The notes under the pieces were generated by a model, which worked only from the letters and a program-made list of their open reading frames with translations, was not told the DNA's origin and made no database searches. From Lachnospiraceae bacterium M18-1 (lineage in GTDB: Bacteria > Bacillota > Clostridia > Lachnospirales > Lachnospiraceae), in contig KE159605.1 in NCBI GenBank assembly GCA_000403295.2, positions 376,845 through 440,844 on the forward strand: a DNA stretch of 64,000 nt, in the 5' to 3' direction. Within the stretch, counting starts at the first letter, position 1; every line of letters begins with the position of its first letter. Shown here one piece after another: positions 46,116 through 53,979 of the stretch. The position numbers were made by a program, and so were the translations under genes.

Positions 46116-47444
46116 TTATATTCTCATGAAAAAAATCTCCCCCAGCTTTTCCAGGCACCATCGGTAGTCCCGCACCTTCACGGCTTCATCCGCAACGATC
46201 TCCCGGGTGAACAGCACTTCATCTCCCAGCATATAAGAGATCTTGCCGGCAGGATCGCCTTTTGAAACAGGCGCGTCCAGATATTCCTCCTTTTCTATGC
46301 GGATCGAGATCTCATCGTCATCCCGGAGCAGGAGCTTTTTTTTCTCCCCTTCGGAAATCCCGTCCCCGTCTGTCCGCATCCCATTTTCACCGCACTGACC
46401 GACGATGGTATGTACCAGAGACTCTCCATTGAAACGATTTCCATCCGGGATGCCGTCCAGGACAGGCACAGACCCCGTATCCACGTCTCTGCAGACCTCC
46501 TGATAATGGAAAGAATCGATTCCATAAGTCATCAGCTTTTTAGTGTCCGCCCACTTATAGCCTTTATTGTTGGGCCAGCCGCATGCCAGCAGGCTGACGA
46601 TAAAGGTACGGTCATCCCGCTGAAGCGCCCCGATGTAGCAATAGCCCGCCTCCCCGGTAAAACCGGTCTTCCCGGAAAGCGCGCCTTCCATCATTTTCAG
46701 AAATGCGTTATGGTTATTACAGGAAAAGCTTCGGCTGCCGTCCAGCGTAGTAAACTCATAACTTTCGGTCCGTGTGATCTCCAGAAATGCGTTTTTCTGC
46801 GGGGAATCCATGATGCAGTATTTCATGATCCGTGCCAAGTCCTCTGCCGTCGTATGATGGGCTCCCTCTTCATCCGAATCATCCAGCCCGTTGGGCGTGA
46901 CAAAATGTGTCTGGGTACAGCCCGCCTGTCTTGCTTTCTCATTCATCATATCTGCAAAACCTTCCACGCTGGTCCCAATATGCTCCGCAATGATAACCGC
47001 CGCATCATTATGGGATTCCAGCATCAGGGAATACAGAAGATGTCTGAGCTGGAACTGCTCCCCTTCCCTGACACCCAGATGGACCTCCGGCTGCGACGCC
47101 GCCCTGGCGCTGGCAGTCACCGTATCGTCCAGATTGCCGTTTTCCAGAGCAAGGATACAGGTCATGATCTTGGTGGTACTGGCCATGGCCCGTTCCTCCT
47201 GCCCGTTTTTCGCAAACAAAATACGCCCGCTGTCCGCATCCATCAATACAGCCGACTGGGCGTATAATCCTTCCGGTTCTTTGATCTCCTTCTCCGGTTC
47301 TGCATGTACTTCTGCCGCCATAGTTATCCACAGCCATGTGAATAAAATCAGACATATTCCATACTTTTTCACAGGTTTTCGGAGGTTATCCACACTCTTT
47401 TCCACTTTTTCCACAAGTTTTCCACATTTTAAACCTATTTTCAT
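46116..47444 (-). CDS. D-alanyl-D-alanine carboxypeptidase (DacF/PBP5-like)
   Basis: About 442 residues. Signal segment near residues 29-48 (GICLILFTWLWITMAAEVHA). Active-site motifs: Ser89-x-x-Lys92 in ASTTKIM, SHN in LESHNDAAVI, and KTG in SGKTGFTGEA. It trims the terminal D-Ala from peptidoglycan stem peptides. The N-terminus before the signal is unusually long and basic, and its DNA contains clustered DnaA-box-like sequences. Start at 47444; a GTG 24 bases upstream is an alternative. Confidence 0.9.
   Translation of the reverse strand: MKIGLKCGKLVEKVEKSVDNLRKPVKKYGICLILFTWLWITMAAEVHAEPEKEIKEPEGLYAQSAVLMDADSGRILFAKNGQEERAMASTTKIMTCILALENGNLDDTVTASARAASQPEVHLGVREGEQFQLRHLLYSLMLESHNDAAVIIAEHIGTSVEGFADMMNEKARQAGCTQTHFVTPNGLDDSDEEGAHHTTAEDLARIMKYCIMDSPQKNAFLEITRTESYEFTTLDGSRSFSCNNHNAFLKMMEGALSGKTGFTGEAGYCYIGALQRDDRTFIVSLLACGWPNNKGYKWADTKKLMTYGIDSFHYQEVCRDVDTGSVPVLDGIPDGNRFNGESLVHTIVGQCGENGMRTDGDGISEGEKKKLLLRDDDEISIRIEKEEYLDAPVSKGDPAGKISYMLGDEVLFTREIVADEAVKVRDYRWCLEKLGEIFFMRI
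47324..47426. promoter_or_regulatory. Cluster of five DnaA-box-like sequences
   Basis: On the plus strand TTATCCACA occurs at 47324-47332 and 47386-47394 (exact consensus); TTTTTCACA at 47365-47373; TTTTCCACA at 47407-47415 and 47418-47426. All fit TTWTNCACA in the same orientation. They lie within the 5' coding part of the carboxypeptidase gene. Confidence 0.5.
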
Positions 47445-47518
47445 CCTGCATAAGACTCCGTGATACACGCTTTATCCTATAGTATGTATGTCTGTCTTTT
47501 CTTAGAACTAAATGAAAA

Positions 47519-47563
47519 TGACGGATATGCAGACACAGCATTTTCATGCACTGCAGATCCGTC
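47519..47563 (-). terminator. Possible terminator after scpB
   Basis: GACGGATATGCAG / CTGCAGATCCGTC hairpin in the 180-base gap between scpB and the carboxypeptidase gene; on the minus strand ATTTTCATTT follows. No strong U-tract. Confidence 0.45.
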
Positions 47564-47649
47564 CTGTTTTCTGTCCGGCATCCAGCCAATCTGGAAGTAC
47601 AGACTTTTATCAGCTGCTATTTGGCGCCGCTGTTTTGATCGGCCTGATG

Positions 47650-48255
47650 TCAGATATCCAGCTGCAGCTGGGCCTCATCCTCCGCCTCTTCCTTAAAGTG
47701 CGCGATCTGTTCCTCGTCCAGGACAGGCAGCTCGTCCAATGACTGCAGGCCGAACCTCCGGAAAAACTCCTGAGTGGTCCCGAACTGTATCGGCCGCCCC
47801 GGCGCGTCCAGCCTTCCGACCTCTTCGATGAGTCCGTACTCGATCAGCTTATTGACTGCATGGTCTGTCTTGACCCCCCGGATCTTTTCGATCTCCAGCC
47901 TGGTCACCGGCTGCTTGTAGGCCACGATAGACAGGGCTTCCAGCATCACGTCCGTCAGAACATACCGCTTCGGCTGTTTTGCGATCCGGATCAGGTACTC
48001 ATAGGCGTTCTTTTTGGTGCACATCTGAAAGGAGTCGTCCATCTCCAGGATCTGTACGCCTCTGTCTTCCTTTTTATAGCGGTCCATCATATTGTGAATG
48101 AGCTTTCGGGTCGTTTCCTCATCGTGCTCGATCGCAGAAGCGATCCTGCTCAATTCTACAGATTCCCCCATCGTAAACAGGATCGCCTCAATGATTCCCT
48201 GCATCTTTTTTATTTCCATTGGCTTCAATTGTTCCTTTCTGTTTTCCGCCATCAT
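47650..48255 (-). CDS. scpB: Segregation and condensation protein ScpB
   Basis: A 201-residue winged-helix protein of the SMC-ScpAB condensin. Conserved: IIEAILFTMGESVELSRIA, TDVMLEALSIVAYKQPVTRLEIEKIRG (contains the invariant AYKQP) and GRPIQFGTTQEFFRRFGL. It follows scpA by 27 bases. Confidence 0.96.
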   Translation of the reverse strand: MMAENRKEQLKPMEIKKMQGIIEAILFTMGESVELSRIASAIEHDEETTRKLIHNMMDRYKKEDRGVQILEMDDSFQMCTKKNAYEYLIRIAKQPKRYVLTDVMLEALSIVAYKQPVTRLEIEKIRGVKTDHAVNKLIEYGLIEEVGRLDAPGRPIQFGTTQEFFRRFGLQSLDELPVLDEEQIAHFKEEAEDEAQLQLDI

Positions 48256-48282
48256 CTCACCCGCCTTTGCCGAACAGTTCCT

Positions 48283-49026
48283 TTATATCGAGGATTCAAT
48301 GAGAATTTCTCCAAATGTATTTTCCTGTACCGCCCGGATCGTTCCGGTCTTCATCAGTTCCAGGATCGCAAGAAATGTTACCACAAGATGCATCGTGCTC
48401 TTCTGCCCTTCCAGGAGCTGCCGGAAGCTGAAGCTCCGATGGCTTTTTGCATAGCCCTCCACAAAAGCAATCTTGCTTGGAAGCGGCACTTCCTCCTTTT
48501 CAATCCTGCCGAATTTGCTTCGGACCGGATCAATCTTATTATTCTGCCGTTTCATCACATCACGGAAAATGCTCCCAAGCTTAGAAATCGTCACATCCGC
48601 CAGCAATGCATCCAGGTCGACCGGTTCCTCATACTCCCGGACCTCGTCCGGGATGTCGGGCTTTCGGAACAATACCAGATCCGCGTCCAGCTGCCTGTCC
48701 TTTAGTTCAAATGCAATATACTTGTACATCTTATATTGGAGGAGCTGTTCTACCAGTTCCTGTCTCGGGTCTTCTTCCTCTCCCTCCTCATTGACTTCCT
48801 TCGGAAGGAGCATACGGCATTTGATATCCAGAAGCGTGGCCGCCATGACAAGAAATTCACTCATCACATTCAGGTCCGCGCGCTGCATCTGCCGGATATA
48901 GTCCATATACTGATTCGTGATCTCCACGATAGGTATATCATAGATATCTATTTTATTTTTATCGATCAAATGCAGGAGCAGGTCCAGAGGGCCTTCAAAT
49001 ACTTCCAGCTTTACAGGTATCCCCAT
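48283..49026 (-). CDS. scpA: Segregation and condensation protein ScpA
   Basis: A 247-residue kleisin. The N-terminus VKLEVFEGPLDLLLHLIDKNKIDIYDIPI and LVMAATLLDIKCRMLLP are diagnostic. Binds SMC heads and ScpB for chromosome compaction and segregation. Confidence 0.96.
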   Translation of the reverse strand: MGIPVKLEVFEGPLDLLLHLIDKNKIDIYDIPIVEITNQYMDYIRQMQRADLNVMSEFLVMAATLLDIKCRMLLPKEVNEEGEEEDPRQELVEQLLQYKMYKYIAFELKDRQLDADLVLFRKPDIPDEVREYEEPVDLDALLADVTISKLGSIFRDVMKRQNNKIDPVRSKFGRIEKEEVPLPSKIAFVEGYAKSHRSFSFRQLLEGQKSTMHLVVTFLAILELMKTGTIRAVQENTFGEILIESSI

Positions 49027-49093
49027 ACTTTTTTATCCCCTTCCATATCTGTTCGCCAGGTCTGCGGCCTGCCATTTTGATTAATGATTCGGT

Positions 49094-50089
49094 CTACAGA
49101 TGAATCACGATAACTTCCGCAGGATTAAACACGCGCAGGTTGACCGTATGCGTCCCCAGTCCTTTACTGACGATCACTGCCGTATTGTCCTCCACCGTCA
49201 TTTCCCCGGAATATTTCGGAAAAAATGTCGCCTGGGGGGTCACGACTCCCCGCCATCCCGGAATCCTGAGAACCCCGCCGTGCAGATGTCCGCACAGCAC
49301 CAGATCCGCGCCCCATTCCTGATATGCAGGAACAAACGCCGGATTATGTGCCAGAAGAATCTGATAACGGGTTTTGTCAGCCGGACCAGCCATCTTCCGG
49401 ATGTCCCTGCATGTCACGGTTATGCGTTTCCTCTTTTCATAGGAATCCAGTGGAAGCGCCAGACCCGTAATCCGAAGATTTATTCCGGGCAGAGAAACAT
49501 CGGCAGATTCATTTTCCAGGAAATGCACACCTGCTGCGGCGAGTTTCTTCTTATAATAATACATTACATCACCGTACTTTTCAATGCTGCTCTTCAGCCG
49601 CTGCTCATGGTTGCCCAGGGCGTAGTATACCGGCGCGATCTCTGGAAGCCGGCGGATGAATTGCAGTGCCAATTCCGGTGAAACATTTTTCTTTCCAATC
49701 AGCATATCGCCGCCGATCAGTATAAGCTGCGGATTTACTTGGCGGATCTCTTTCAGCAAAATGTCGTTTTGGCTGCCGTACACCCGGTTATGCAGATCAC
49801 TCAGAAATACAATCCTGTTTTCATTCTGTCTATTTGGCTCACTGATCGGATGAACCCTGCTCGTCCCGCAGGAATATGAGTTATAGGATGCCCTTTGAGT
49901 ATACTTTACCGGACGAAGTCCGCCCGTCCCGCAGGGACATGAATTACGGGATGCCCCTGGGGGGTGCTTTTTCGTGATTTTCGGATCGTAATGTGTCACC
50001 CGGAACCTGCGGCATTCCCGCATGCTTTCTCCCAACCCCAGGGAAAGCATCCCGACACCTGACAGGATCCATTTTTTCCACCACTTCAT
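49094..50089 (-). CDS. Membrane-anchored metallophosphoesterase
   Basis: About 331 residues. Start at 50089 (MKWWKKWILSGVGML) has GAGGAATTTATT upstream and gives a single N-terminal membrane anchor. Catalytic motifs: FLSDLHNR, GGDM, GNHE, LLAHNPAF and CGHLHGG, the YaeI/YkuE-type calcineurin-like phosphoesterase set. Between anchor and enzyme lie two tandem 21-residue units (HPPGASRNSCPCGTG..., YTQRASYNSYSCGTS...), encoded by a 63 bp direct repeat. YaeI-like relatives dephosphorylate UDP-diacylglucosamine or similar; substrate here is unknown. Confidence 0.87.
   Translation of the reverse strand: MKWWKKWILSGVGMLSLGLGESMRECRRFRVTHYDPKITKKHPPGASRNSCPCGTGGLRPVKYTQRASYNSYSCGTSRVHPISEPNRQNENRIVFLSDLHNRVYGSQNDILLKEIRQVNPQLILIGGDMLIGKKNVSPELALQFIRRLPEIAPVYYALGNHEQRLKSSIEKYGDVMYYYKKKLAAAGVHFLENESADVSLPGINLRITGLALPLDSYEKRKRITVTCRDIRKMAGPADKTRYQILLAHNPAFVPAYQEWGADLVLCGHLHGGVLRIPGWRGVVTPQATFFPKYSGEMTVEDNTAVIVSKGLGTHTVNLRVFNPAEVIVIHL
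49859..49968. repeat. 63 bp tandem direct repeat inside the phosphoesterase gene
   Basis: CGTCCCGCAGG occurs at 49862 and 49925; the sequences that follow (ATATGAGTTATAGGATGCCC and ACATGAATTACGGGATGCCC) are similar. The repeat length keeps the reading frame. Confidence 0.75.
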
Positions 50090-50217
50090 AATAAATTCCT
50101 CATCGTCTATAGCTGTTTTAACAGCAGCGTATGAAACATGTCCAATCTGTACGGGAGATGGATTCATCGTCTGCTACCCCGCTCCGTACAGTTACAAAGT
50201 CTCTCATTGCATCAACG

Positions 50218-50868
50218 TCAATCGTTCGCCTGCATGATCGCCACGCCGGAACTTGTCCCCAGCCTCACAGCGCCGGCCTTCACCATAGCCTGCGCATCCT
50301 CCAGGCTGCGTATGCCGCCGGATGCCTTCACCCCCATCCCGGAGCCTACAGTCCTGCGCATCAGGGCCACATCCTCAATCGTCGCTCCGCCCTTGGAAAA
50401 TCCGGTGGATGTTTTTACAAAATCAGCCCCGCATTCTTCACAGATCCGGCAGGCTTTGACCTTCTCATCGTCTGTCAGCAGACAGGTTTCCAGGATTACC
50501 TTCACGATCGCCCTGCCCTTTGCCGCCTCGACAACGGAAGATATATCCTGCTTCACATACTCCCAGTCTCCGCTTTTGATCATCCCGATATGGATCACCA
50601 TATCCAGCTCCGAAGCACCGTCCCTGATCGCCTGCTCCGCCTCTGCCGTCTTGCCGGCCGTGGACATGGCGCCCAGCGGGAATCCGATCACCGTGCATAC
50701 CGCCACACCGCTGTCCTTCAAGAGCCGGGCACAATAATAGACAAAGCTGGAATTTACACAGACCGAATGAAATCCATATTCCATCGCTTCTTTACATAAG
50801 CGCTCCACATCTTCCTTGGTTGCCTGGGGGGCCAGTATCGTATGATCAATTAATGTTCTGTAATCCAT
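50218..50868 (-). CDS. deoC: Deoxyribose-phosphate aldolase
   Basis: About 216 residues from MDYRTLIDHTILAPQA. Class I aldolase splitting 2-deoxyribose-5-phosphate into glyceraldehyde-3-phosphate and acetaldehyde. The Schiff-base lysine lies in IVKVILETCLL and the second lysine in FVKTSTGFSKGGATIED. The start behind GGAGGGAAATGAAG is preferred over two upstream ATGs. Stand-alone, with no other deo genes nearby. Confidence 0.94.
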   Translation of the reverse strand: MDYRTLIDHTILAPQATKEDVERLCKEAMEYGFHSVCVNSSFVYYCARLLKDSGVAVCTVIGFPLGAMSTAGKTAEAEQAIRDGASELDMVIHIGMIKSGDWEYVKQDISSVVEAAKGRAIVKVILETCLLTDDEKVKACRICEECGADFVKTSTGFSKGGATIEDVALMRRTVGSGMGVKASGGIRSLEDAQAMVKAGAVRLGTSSGVAIMQAND

Positions 50869-51007
50869 CTTCATTTCCCTCCGCATGTTCATCAATTTAT
50901 CCAAACTGTATAATATACTTATCAAAAATCATCTACAATATCCTACCATTTTTTCCACATAAAGTAAAGAACCCTTTTATTCCCTAGTATAACCCAATTT
51001 AAATAAC

Positions 51008-51155
51008 GTTACTGTTCACCCCCTGACCGGGTGCTCACAGTAACGGCATCCAGCCCATTGAAAAGTCGCCTCTCGGCGAGGGGCTGGATGCCCGCCCCAT
51101 CACTGAATTGGCCGGATGCCGTGCAGCAAGTGCACGACACCGTGTGAACAGTAAC
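51008..51155. repeat. 148 bp complete element of the GTTACTG palindromic repeat family
   Basis: Starts GTTACTGTTCAC and ends GTGAACAGTAAC (12 bp perfect terminal inverted repeat). Inside: a 37 bp palindrome (51008-51044), a hairpin with perfect 12 bp arms GGCATCCAGCCC / GGGCTGGATGCC (51045-51092) and a third palindrome (51111-51155). It lies in the 389-base non-coding gap between deoC and the carboxypeptidase gene, which holds no gene. Confidence 0.8.
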
Positions 51156-51164
51156 TAAATAACC

Positions 51165-51193
51165 GTTACTGTTCACACCCTTTTGGTGCTCCA
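51165..51193. repeat. Partial copy of the GTTACTG repeat
   Basis: GTTACTGTTCACACCC followed by TTTTGGTGCTCCAG. Its reverse complement matches 53121-53151 closely. Confidence 0.65.
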
Positions 51194-51198
51194 GTCAA

Positions 51199-51244
51199 AA
51201 AGCAGAGCACGCTCTGCAAAAATAAGAGTGTGCTCTGCTTTTTT
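51199..51244 (-). terminator. Terminator after the carboxypeptidase gene (bidirectional)
   Basis: AGCAGAGCAC / GTGTGCTCTGCT stem flanked by AAAA and TTTTTT. On the minus strand it lies about 15 bases past the stop at 51258. Confidence 0.85.
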
Positions 51245-51257
51245 GAGTAAAATCTTT

Positions 51258-52739
51258 CTATGCCCGGAATTGATCCATCATTTTTACCAGATAATCCAGG
51301 AATCCCGCTTTTTCTACATCCTTGCTCACCAATATGTCAACCGTACCGATCTCCTTTCCATTCAGGACATAGGAAACACAGCCTGCACGATCCCCCTTTT
51401 TTACAGGCGCAAGCACAGATTCTTGTATTTTATATTCCTTTGTTATAGCTGACAGATCCGCCCCTTCCGTATCCAGCCAGGTAAAGGTCCCGCCATATTC
51501 ACAGGGTACCGTGTCTTCTGCGCCGCCGGCCACCGGTACCTCCTCAATAGGCTTTAAGTCTTCATCTCTATAGATCTGACATTTACCGAATCCGTGATTC
51601 AAAAGCGCAGTCGCATCTTTAAATCTGGCCTTGGAATCCTCGGCCGCCATGATAACAGCAATCAGTTCCACATCGTTTTTCTTTGCCGTGGCGGAAACAC
51701 AGAATTTTGCCAGTCCCGTAGATCCTGTTTTCAGTCCGGTTGTATATTCATATTGACGGACCAGCTTATTTGTATTGGTGAGTCCAAATTCACTACTGCC
51801 CTTCCTGGTAGTATGGGTGATATTTTCCATCCAGATCATACAGTAATCATGAATCTGGGGATATTTCGTGATCAGCTCCCGGGACATCAGCGCAATATCC
51901 CGTGCTGTCGTCACATGTCCGTCCGTGTCCAGGCCGTTGCAGTTGACAAAATTGGTATTCTCCATACCCAGCCCCTTCGCCCGCTCATTCATCTGCCGGA
52001 CAAATTCTTCCTCGCTGCCGGCTATGTATTCGGACATGGCAACGCAGGCATCGTTCGCGCTTGCTACCGAGATACATTTGAGCATGGTATCTACAGTCTG
52101 TGTCTCTCCGGGCTCCAGATAAACCTGCGAGCCTCCCATGGAGGCCGCATATTCTGACACTGTCACCTCATCCTCCAGCTTGATCTTACCGCTGTCCAGA
52201 GCGTCGAAGATCAAAAGCATGGTCATTACTTTTGTCACACTGGCCGGGGGCCGGGCGGTATCTGCATCCTTTTCGCAGATCACGGTTCCGGTGGATGCCT
52301 CCATCAGGATTGCCGACGGAGCACTGATCTGCGGCCCTCCTGTATTTTCCGCGGTGTCTGCTTCCGCATTGGTTTCGGCCCCTGCCTCTGCTTCCTGGCC
52401 TCCATCATCCGTCTCCTCTGCCGCTTTCTTCTCCGCACTGCCGGCTGCAGTCTCTTCCGCTGATTCCTGATCTGTATCGCCGGCTATCGCTCCTTCTGAC
52501 TCCTGAACCATATTATCGGCCGCAGTTTTCTCTGCTTCCTGATCCAAGTAGCCGGACGCTGTCTCCTCTTCCGGATCAGGATCGGCTTCATCCGTCTCCG
52601 GCTCTTCAAGGAGTATATGTACCTTCTGCGCATATGCGCCTGTATTACCGATATTTTGTCCTGATATCGGATATCCTGTAAATGATGCATCTCCTGTAAC
52701 TGTCAGAAAACTCAATAATATTGCCAGAAATGCTTTCAT
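51258..52739 (-). CDS. D-alanyl-D-alanine carboxypeptidase (PBP5-like) with acidic N-terminal linker
   Basis: A 493-residue secreted penicillin-binding protein. Signal peptide MKAFLAILLSFLTVTGDASF; then about 90 residues (48-135) of Glu/Ala/Asp/Thr-rich sequence; then the peptidase with Ser167-x-x-Lys170 in PPASVTKVM, SAN in VASANDACVAMS and KTG in TGLKTGSTGLAKF. The C-terminal beta domain carries no clear amphipathic anchor. The acidic linker is longer than in typical DacA. Second D,D-carboxypeptidase in the window. Confidence 0.9.
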   Translation of the reverse strand: MKAFLAILLSFLTVTGDASFTGYPISGQNIGNTGAYAQKVHILLEEPETDEADPDPEEETASGYLDQEAEKTAADNMVQESEGAIAGDTDQESAEETAAGSAEKKAAEETDDGGQEAEAGAETNAEADTAENTGGPQISAPSAILMEASTGTVICEKDADTARPPASVTKVMTMLLIFDALDSGKIKLEDEVTVSEYAASMGGSQVYLEPGETQTVDTMLKCISVASANDACVAMSEYIAGSEEEFVRQMNERAKGLGMENTNFVNCNGLDTDGHVTTARDIALMSRELITKYPQIHDYCMIWMENITHTTRKGSSEFGLTNTNKLVRQYEYTTGLKTGSTGLAKFCVSATAKKNDVELIAVIMAAEDSKARFKDATALLNHGFGKCQIYRDEDLKPIEEVPVAGGAEDTVPCEYGGTFTWLDTEGADLSAITKEYKIQESVLAPVKKGDRAGCVSYVLNGKEIGTVDILVSKDVEKAGFLDYLVKMMDQFRA

Positions 52740-52824
52740 AAAAAAGCTCCCTCCGCTATATCGTCTATTTACAATATAGTATACGGAAGCTTACTTTAGA
52801 ACACCTCAGAATAAGAAATCTGGC

Positions 52825-53151
52825 TATTGTTCACACTTACCGTATTCACAGTAACGAATCCGGCCTATTTCAAGCTGCCTTATTGCAAGAAGCCGGATCC
52901 CATTCCCGGTACATACCGGCCTGTGACCGTGCAGCTAAGTACAGCAGAAGCAGCTTACTGAGTTACAGGTCATGCCTGGTAAATGTGTGACCTGCAGCAA
53001 GCTCAGATTACTGTACACGGTGCCTTGCACCCTGCTGCAAGACATCCGGCCAGTAAAATAGCGGTTGCGTGCATCCAGCCTCTCGCCGTCAGGCGACTTT
53101 TCAATGGGCTGGATACTGTTACTGGAGCATCCAAAGGGTATGAACAGTAAC
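52825..53151. repeat. Composite array of GTTACTG-family palindromes
   Basis: Occupies most of the 529-base gap 52740-53268, where no gene is seen. It includes a degraded 37 bp unit (52825-52855), a diverged ATCCGGC hairpin (52857-52898), further nested palindromes, a unit matching the reverse complement of 51045-51092 at about 42 of 48 positions (53070-53117) and a terminal unit ending GAACAGTAAC (53118-53151). Confidence 0.7.
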
Positions 53152-53268
53152 ACAAGCTCAGAGATTTTGAGGTAATTTTTTAAGAAACCCTATTCCATCT
53201 GGGAAGTTATTGTAATATAATAAAGCCAGCATAAGATTGGGAATTGCGTATTCGAAAGGAGTTGCATT

Positions 53269-53466
53269 ATGGAAGAATTAAAATCTATTATGGAGAGATT
53301 CGCTGCATCTGGTTGGGATTTGATATCTATTCCTGCGCAGCAATGGTTAGAGGGAAAAGCCGATAAAGATACTTTAGTATCAGCAATCAGGCAGGCAGAC
53401 AATGAATGTGGAAGTTGCGGTTGTGAATTAGACCCGCTGTATAAAAAAGCGTTGGAATTGATTTAA
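53269..53466 (+). CDS. Small cysteine-containing hypothetical protein
   Basis: A 65-residue protein with AAGGAG upstream of its ATG. Helical N-terminus (MEELKSIMERFAASGWDLIS) and a C-terminal Cys motif ECGSCGCELDPLYKKAL that might bind metal. I do not recognise a named family. It precedes the broken DUF3795 gene by 37 bases in the same direction, so the two may form an old operon at the left edge of the accessory island. Confidence 0.6.
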   Translation: MEELKSIMERFAASGWDLISIPAQQWLEGKADKDTLVSAIRQADNECGSCGCELDPLYKKALELI

Positions 53467-53503
53467 TATTGTTATCAATTCCAATTTTGGGGGAGGGTAA
53501 ATA

Positions 53504-53781
53504 ATGAAACGAGAATTAGGAATCGCAAGATGTGGACTTGCCTGTGTTCAGAAAATGTAAAATGCAATGGCTGTTATTCAGATAACTGTCCTGACTATGC
53601 CCAATACGAAAATAGAATATGCTCCAACGAAAAGGGCTTCTCAGGCTGTTATGCCTGTGAAATGGATTGCAAAAAAGGATTACTGAACAAAATCAAACCC
53701 TATGGTTTTACATTGTTTATAAAATACAGCAGATTGCCTGCATCCTATGATAAAGCTATACGGAGGGGCAAATATGAGTGA
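53504..53781 (+). pseudogene. DUF3795-like cysteine-rich protein, frameshifted and truncated
   Basis: The ATG at 53504 (good GGGAGGG site) opens MKRELGIARCGLACVQKM and hits TAA, while the following frame continues CLCSENVKCNGCYSDNCPDY..., CYACEMDCKKGLLNKIKPYG. Joining them at TGCC/TG restores the usual Cys-rich pattern, consistent with loss of 4 bases in a CCTG repeat. The end (after about 53700) also departs from the family. DUF3795 function is unknown. Confidence 0.65.
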
Positions 53782-53786
53782 CAGGA

Positions 53787-53950
53787 TCACTTATGGACTA
53801 TACGGTAATCTTCGGGCGGGTGTTCCTCAAAAGCGCCTTTGGGATCAAGGGATAATCCATCACATAACCAATGGATTTCCTTTAAAGTGACCTTTTTCAG
53901 TTCGTCAGAAGTATTCGGCCAGCGGAAGGGATTACAGTCCAATTTGTCTG
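53787..53950 (-). pseudogene. C-terminal remnant of an IS66-type TnpB (Orf2)
   Basis: Minus-strand frame reads DKLDCNPFRWPNTSDELKK and continues with EIHWLCDGLSLDP to a stop at 53787. The FRWP and W-L-x-GLS spacing matches the end of the IS66 accessory protein TnpB. Upstream the frame is closed by a stop, so only about 50 codons survive. Confidence 0.5.
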
Positions 53951-53979
53951 CCGCGGCAGGTCAGTTGTACTCTAATGCA

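Noticed and set aside
52825..53151. Repeat array considered as a CRISPR
   Set aside because: Units are palindromic modules of different length without regular spacers, and no cas genes are present.
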